Of a stretch of 33,579 bases of DNA, positions 30,665 to 33,579 are shown piece after piece. The DNA is taken from positions 1 through 33,579 of the forward strand of contig JAIXPD010000073.1 of NCBI GenBank assembly GCA_027486405.1. The letters run 5' to 3'. The DNA is from Azospirillum sp. Lineage in GTDB: Bacteria; Pseudomonadota; Alphaproteobacteria; Azospirillales; Azospirillaceae. Numbering within the stretch: the stretch's first letter is position 1; every line of letters begins with the position of its first letter. The position numbers and the translations under genes were made by a program. The notes under the pieces were generated by a model. It saw nothing but the letters and a program-made list of their open reading frames with translations. It was not told the origin of the DNA and searched no databases.

Positions 30665-33579
30665 ACATGGGCGCTCTCGCCGACCGCATGTTCGACGACG
30701 ACGACATCCTCTTCGCCGACGAGGAGGATTCCGGCCCCGTTGACACCCAGGACGCGGGGCCACCGCCCTGGACCGTGCTGGTCGTCGATGACGAGGCCGA
30801 CGTCCATCTGATGACCAACCTGCTGTTGGCCGACGTGACGTTCCAGAAACGCCCGTTGGACCTCATCAGCGCCCACACCGCCGCCGCCGCGCGCATGATC
30901 CTGGAACACCGGCCCGACGTGGCCGTGATCCTGTTGGATGTGGTGATGGAACAGGACGATTCCGGCCTGCGGCTGGTGCGCTGGATCCGGGACGAGCTTG
31001 GCAACCGCGACGTGCGCATCATCCTGCGCACCGGCCAGCCGGGGCAGGCCCCGCAGCGGGACGTGATCGTCGATTACGACATCAACGATTACAAGCCCAA
31101 GGCCGACCTGTCGGCGGAAAGCCTGTTCACCGCCGTCATCGCCGCCTTGCGCGCCTTCGATCAGATCCAGTCGATCGAAACCCGCGTGGCCGAACGCACC
31201 CGCGAGCTGCGCGAAAGCCAGGAGCAGATCAACGCCGTGTTGGAGGCCAGCCCCATCGGGGTCTGCGCCTATGACGAGAGCGGCATCATCGTTCTGACCA
31301 ACCACCGGCTGACCACGCTGCTCGGCGTCTCCAAAGACCGGCTGCTGGGCAGCAGCATCGGCGAGCTGTTCGCGCCGATGGACGATCGCCAGGACGAACA
31401 GCGGTGGCTGTTCTACCGCCGCCAGATCCGCGACGCCGAAGTGAAGCTGCTGCGCGCCGACGGCTCCAGTTTCTGGGCGCTGATGACGGTCGATCCGACC
31501 CAGGTCAACGGGCAGCCGGTGTTCCTGTCCTGGATCTACGACATCACCCGCCGCAAGCTGGCCGAACGCCAGATGGAAAACGCCAAGGAGCAGGCCGAAC
31601 AGGCGACCAAAGCGAAATCCGCCTTTCTCGCCACCATGAGCCACGAGATCCGCACGCCGATGAACGGGGTGCTGGGCATGTTGGGCCTGCTGGAACGGAC
31701 GGAGCTGGACACCCACCAGATCGACACCGTGGCGACCATGCGGGAATCGGCCACCTCGCTGTTGCGCATCATCGACGACATTCTGGATTTTTCGAAGATC
31801 GAAGCCGGGAAGATGGACGTCGAGCGGGTCGCCGTCTCCATCCCCGCCCTGGTCGAAGGGGTGGCGGAAACGCTGGCCCCCTCGGCCCGCGCCAAGGGGC
31901 TGGCCCTGCTGACCTACATCGACCCGGCGATTCCGCCCGCCCTGTTGGGCGATCCGGTGCGGCTGCGGCAAATCCTGTTCAATCTGGGCGGCAACGCCAT
32001 CAAGTTCACCGAACGCGGGCGGATCGTGCTGCGGGTGGGGTTGGACGGCCTCAGCCCCGACAGCGCCGCCCTGCGGATCGAGGTGATCGACACCGGCATC
32101 GGCATCGCCGACGCCGCCCGGCGGCGTCTGTTCCAACCCTTCACGCAGGCCGAAAGCTCCACCGCCCGGCGCTTCGGCGGCACCGGTCTTGGGCTGTCGA
32201 TCAGCCGCCGTCTGGCCACCTTGATGAACGGTGAAATCGGGGTGGAGAGCAACCCCGGCGAGGGGTCCACCTTCTGGTTGACCCTCACGCTGGATCGGGC
32301 GGAGGCCCGGCTTGCGGTGGGCGAGACCGCCCCGGCCGCCAGCCCGCCGGATGGGCCGGAGGATTTGGACCTGTCGGGCCTGACGGTGCTGTTGGGCGTT
32401 CCCGACGCCACCGAACGCGAATTCCTGTCCCGCTATCTGGAACTGGCGGGCGCGCGGGTGTTGCCCGCCGGAGACGCCCAGCAACTGGCAACCCAGGCCC
32501 GGATCGCGCGGGAGGCCGGGTGCCCGGCCAGCGTCGTCGCGGTGGATGAGGCGCTGCGGGTTCCCGCCGCCGCCTGCGCGCCGGAGGAGTTGGGCCGGCG
32601 CAGCGGCGAGGCCTGCCCGCCCATCGTTCTTCTGATGCAGGGGGCCGGTGGCGACCGCCCCAGCGGCAACACGGTGCCGTTGGGCCGCCCGGTGCGCCGC
32701 GCGCCGTTCCTGCGCGCCGTGGCCGCCGCCGCCGGGCGCGGCCCGTTGGGCGAACCACCCGCCCCCGGCGTGACCGCGCCCCTTCCGCCCACCGAAACCG
32801 CCCCGGCCGACCTGGATCCCGAACAGGCGCACGCCGAAGGCCGCCTGATCCTGGTGGCGGAAGACAACCCGGTGAACCGCAAGGTTCTGGGCATGCAGCT
32901 GCGCGCCCTGGGCTACGCCGCCGAGATGACGGCGGGCGGGGCGGAGGCGCTGGCCGCGTGGCGTGGCGACCGTCGTTACGCCCTGTTGCTGACCGATGTG
33001 CAGATGCCGGAGGTCGATGGCTTTGAGTTGACCCGCCGCATCCGCGCCGCCGAACAGGCGGGCGACGGCCCCGTCGGTGCGCCGCGTCTGCCCATCATCG
33101 CCATCACCGCCAACGCCGCGCCCGGCGAGGTCGCCAGTTACCACGCCACCGGGATGGACGCCGTGTTGAGCAAGCCGCTCGACCTGTCGCAACTGGCCCT
33201 CACCCTTGCCCGCTGGATGCCGTCGGCCCCGGTTGCGTCCGGTGACGCCGTGACGGCCACGCCCGCACCGCCGCCCGCCGTTCCCAGCGAAACCGTTCCC
33301 AGTACACCCGTTTCTCGCGAAACCGAGGGCGACCCGCCCATCGACTTGACCGCCCTGCGCGCGCTGTGCGGCGGCGACGATGGTCTTGTGACCGAACTGC
33401 TGGGCGATTTCCGCAGCAGCAGCCGGGAGATTCTGGTCGGTCTGGATTCCGCCCTGCTTGGCCGCCATCTGGCCGGGGTGCGCGCCGCCGCCCACAATCT
33501 GAAAGGCTCCAGCCGCAACGCCGGGGCCAAGCCCCTGGCCAACGCGGCGTTGGCGCTGGAGCAGGCCGCCGCCGGTGAA
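30661..33579 (+). CDS. Hybrid sensor kinase REC-PAS-HisKA-HATPase-REC-Hpt, 3' end beyond the window
   Basis: 973 codons are present with no stop. An acidic N-terminus (FDDDDILFADEEDSG) precedes REC1 (about 38-160, D93 in ILLDVVMEQDD), then a coiled linker, PAS (about 185-300), HisKA with H328 in ATMSHEIRTPMNG, HATPase (GNAIKFTERG, DTGIGIADA, GGTGLGLSISRR), and a degenerate Ala/Pro-rich stretch. REC2 has D779 in LLLTDVQMPEVDGF, and the Hpt domain has H945 in AAAHNLKGSSRNAGA. There is no membrane helix. It is translationally coupled to the upstream kinase, which probably phosphorylates REC1. The Hpt end suggests relay to another receiver. Confidence 0.93.
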   Translation, partial: MNMGALADRMFDDDDILFADEEDSGPVDTQDAGPPPWTVLVVDDEADVHLMTNLLLADVTFQKRPLDLISAHTAAAARMILEHRPDVAVILLDVVMEQDDSGLRLVRWIRDELGNRDVRIILRTGQPGQAPQRDVIVDYDINDYKPKADLSAESLFTAVIAALRAFDQIQSIETRVAERTRELRESQEQINAVLEASPIGVCAYDESGIIVLTNHRLTTLLGVSKDRLLGSSIGELFAPMDDRQDEQRWLFYRRQIRDAEVKLLRADGSSFWALMTVDPTQVNGQPVFLSWIYDITRRKLAERQMENAKEQAEQATKAKSAFLATMSHEIRTPMNGVLGMLGLLERTELDTHQIDTVATMRESATSLLRIIDDILDFSKIEAGKMDVERVAVSIPALVEGVAETLAPSARAKGLALLTYIDPAIPPALLGDPVRLRQILFNLGGNAIKFTERGRIVLRVGLDGLSPDSAALRIEVIDTGIGIADAARRRLFQPFTQAESSTARRFGGTGLGLSISRRLATLMNGEIGVESNPGEGSTFWLTLTLDRAEARLAVGETAPAASPPDGPEDLDLSGLTVLLGVPDATEREFLSRYLELAGARVLPAGDAQQLATQARIAREAGCPASVVAVDEALRVPAAACAPEELGRRSGEACPPIVLLMQGAGGDRPSGNTVPLGRPVRRAPFLRAVAAAAGRGPLGEPPAPGVTAPLPPTETAPADLDPEQAHAEGRLILVAEDNPVNRKVLGMQLRALGYAAEMTAGGAEALAAWRGDRRYALLLTDVQMPEVDGFELTRRIRAAEQAGDGPVGAPRLPIIAITANAAPGEVASYHATGMDAVLSKPLDLSQLALTLARWMPSAPVASGDAVTATPAPPPAVPSETVPSTPVSRETEGDPPIDLTALRALCGGDDGLVTELLGDFRSSSREILVGLDSALLGRHLAGVRAAAHNLKGSSRNAGAKPLANAALALEQAAAGE

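Noticed and set aside
28382..30763. 793-codon minus-strand open frame
   Set aside because: Shadow of the sensor kinase gene, with no motif and a repetitive basic composition.
30145..33495. 1116-codon open frame on the minus strand
   Set aside because: It is antisense to the histidine kinase and hybrid kinase genes, whose domains are unmistakable. Its Gly/Gln/His/Arg-rich product is a typical high-GC shadow.

Overview
This window is high-GC alphaproteobacterial DNA, most likely from the Rhodospirillales (Azospirillum-like). The supporting signs are codon third positions almost all G or C, the sfsA-map-radC gene order, and many two-component and cyclic-di-GMP proteins. No species marker is present. 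The left 8.8-9.0 kb belongs to a Mu-like transposable prophage that runs off the left edge. The rest is host chromosome.

Prophage (1 to about 8.9 kb). Reading right to left, the early operon on the minus strand encodes a Ner-like regulator, a CII-like HTH protein, the MuA DDE transposase (D284, D343, E379), the MuB AAA ATPase, three small regulator-like proteins, a winged-helix/zinc-ribbon protein, small ORFs, a Gam-type DNA-end-binding protein and a partial unknown gene. Almost all of these are joined by 4-base ATGA or GTGA overlaps. One member (1213-1488) is split by an in-frame TGA. The repressor (7390-7941) diverges from ner across a control region with repeated candidate operators. Outside the repressor lie a cluster of strong hairpins, two small genes and a set of 10-bp phased repeats near the probable phage end.

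Host, 9.0-20.6 kb. A tRNA-Leu(UAA) is followed by two tiny membrane proteins, a CinA/MoaB-type molybdopterin-binding protein, and then sfsA, map and radC on the plus strand. A nitrilase follows, divergent from a LysR regulator. Next come a large membrane Cache-PAS-PAS-GGDEF-EAL protein and purB with a clear terminator.

Host, 20.6-25.7 kb. A TetR regulator diverges from an Old Yellow Enzyme gene, with two palindromic operators between them. An orphan strong terminator marks a possible small RNA. A CheY-like and CheC-like pair, a PIN-domain protein, an unknown acidic-tailed protein and a DedA membrane protein follow.

Host, 25.7-33.6 kb. A three-gene partner-switching operon on the minus strand encodes a STAS anti-anti-sigma protein, an HATPase anti-sigma-type kinase with an extra N-terminal domain, and a receiver-SpoIIE/PP2C phosphatase. 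It diverges from a membrane histidine kinase gene and a large hybrid kinase (REC-PAS-HisKA-HATPase-REC-Hpt), which overlap by 4 bp and continue past the right edge. The likely logic is that the phosphorelay controls the phosphatase receiver, which then sets STAS phosphorylation. No sigma factor lies in the window, so the output is unknown.
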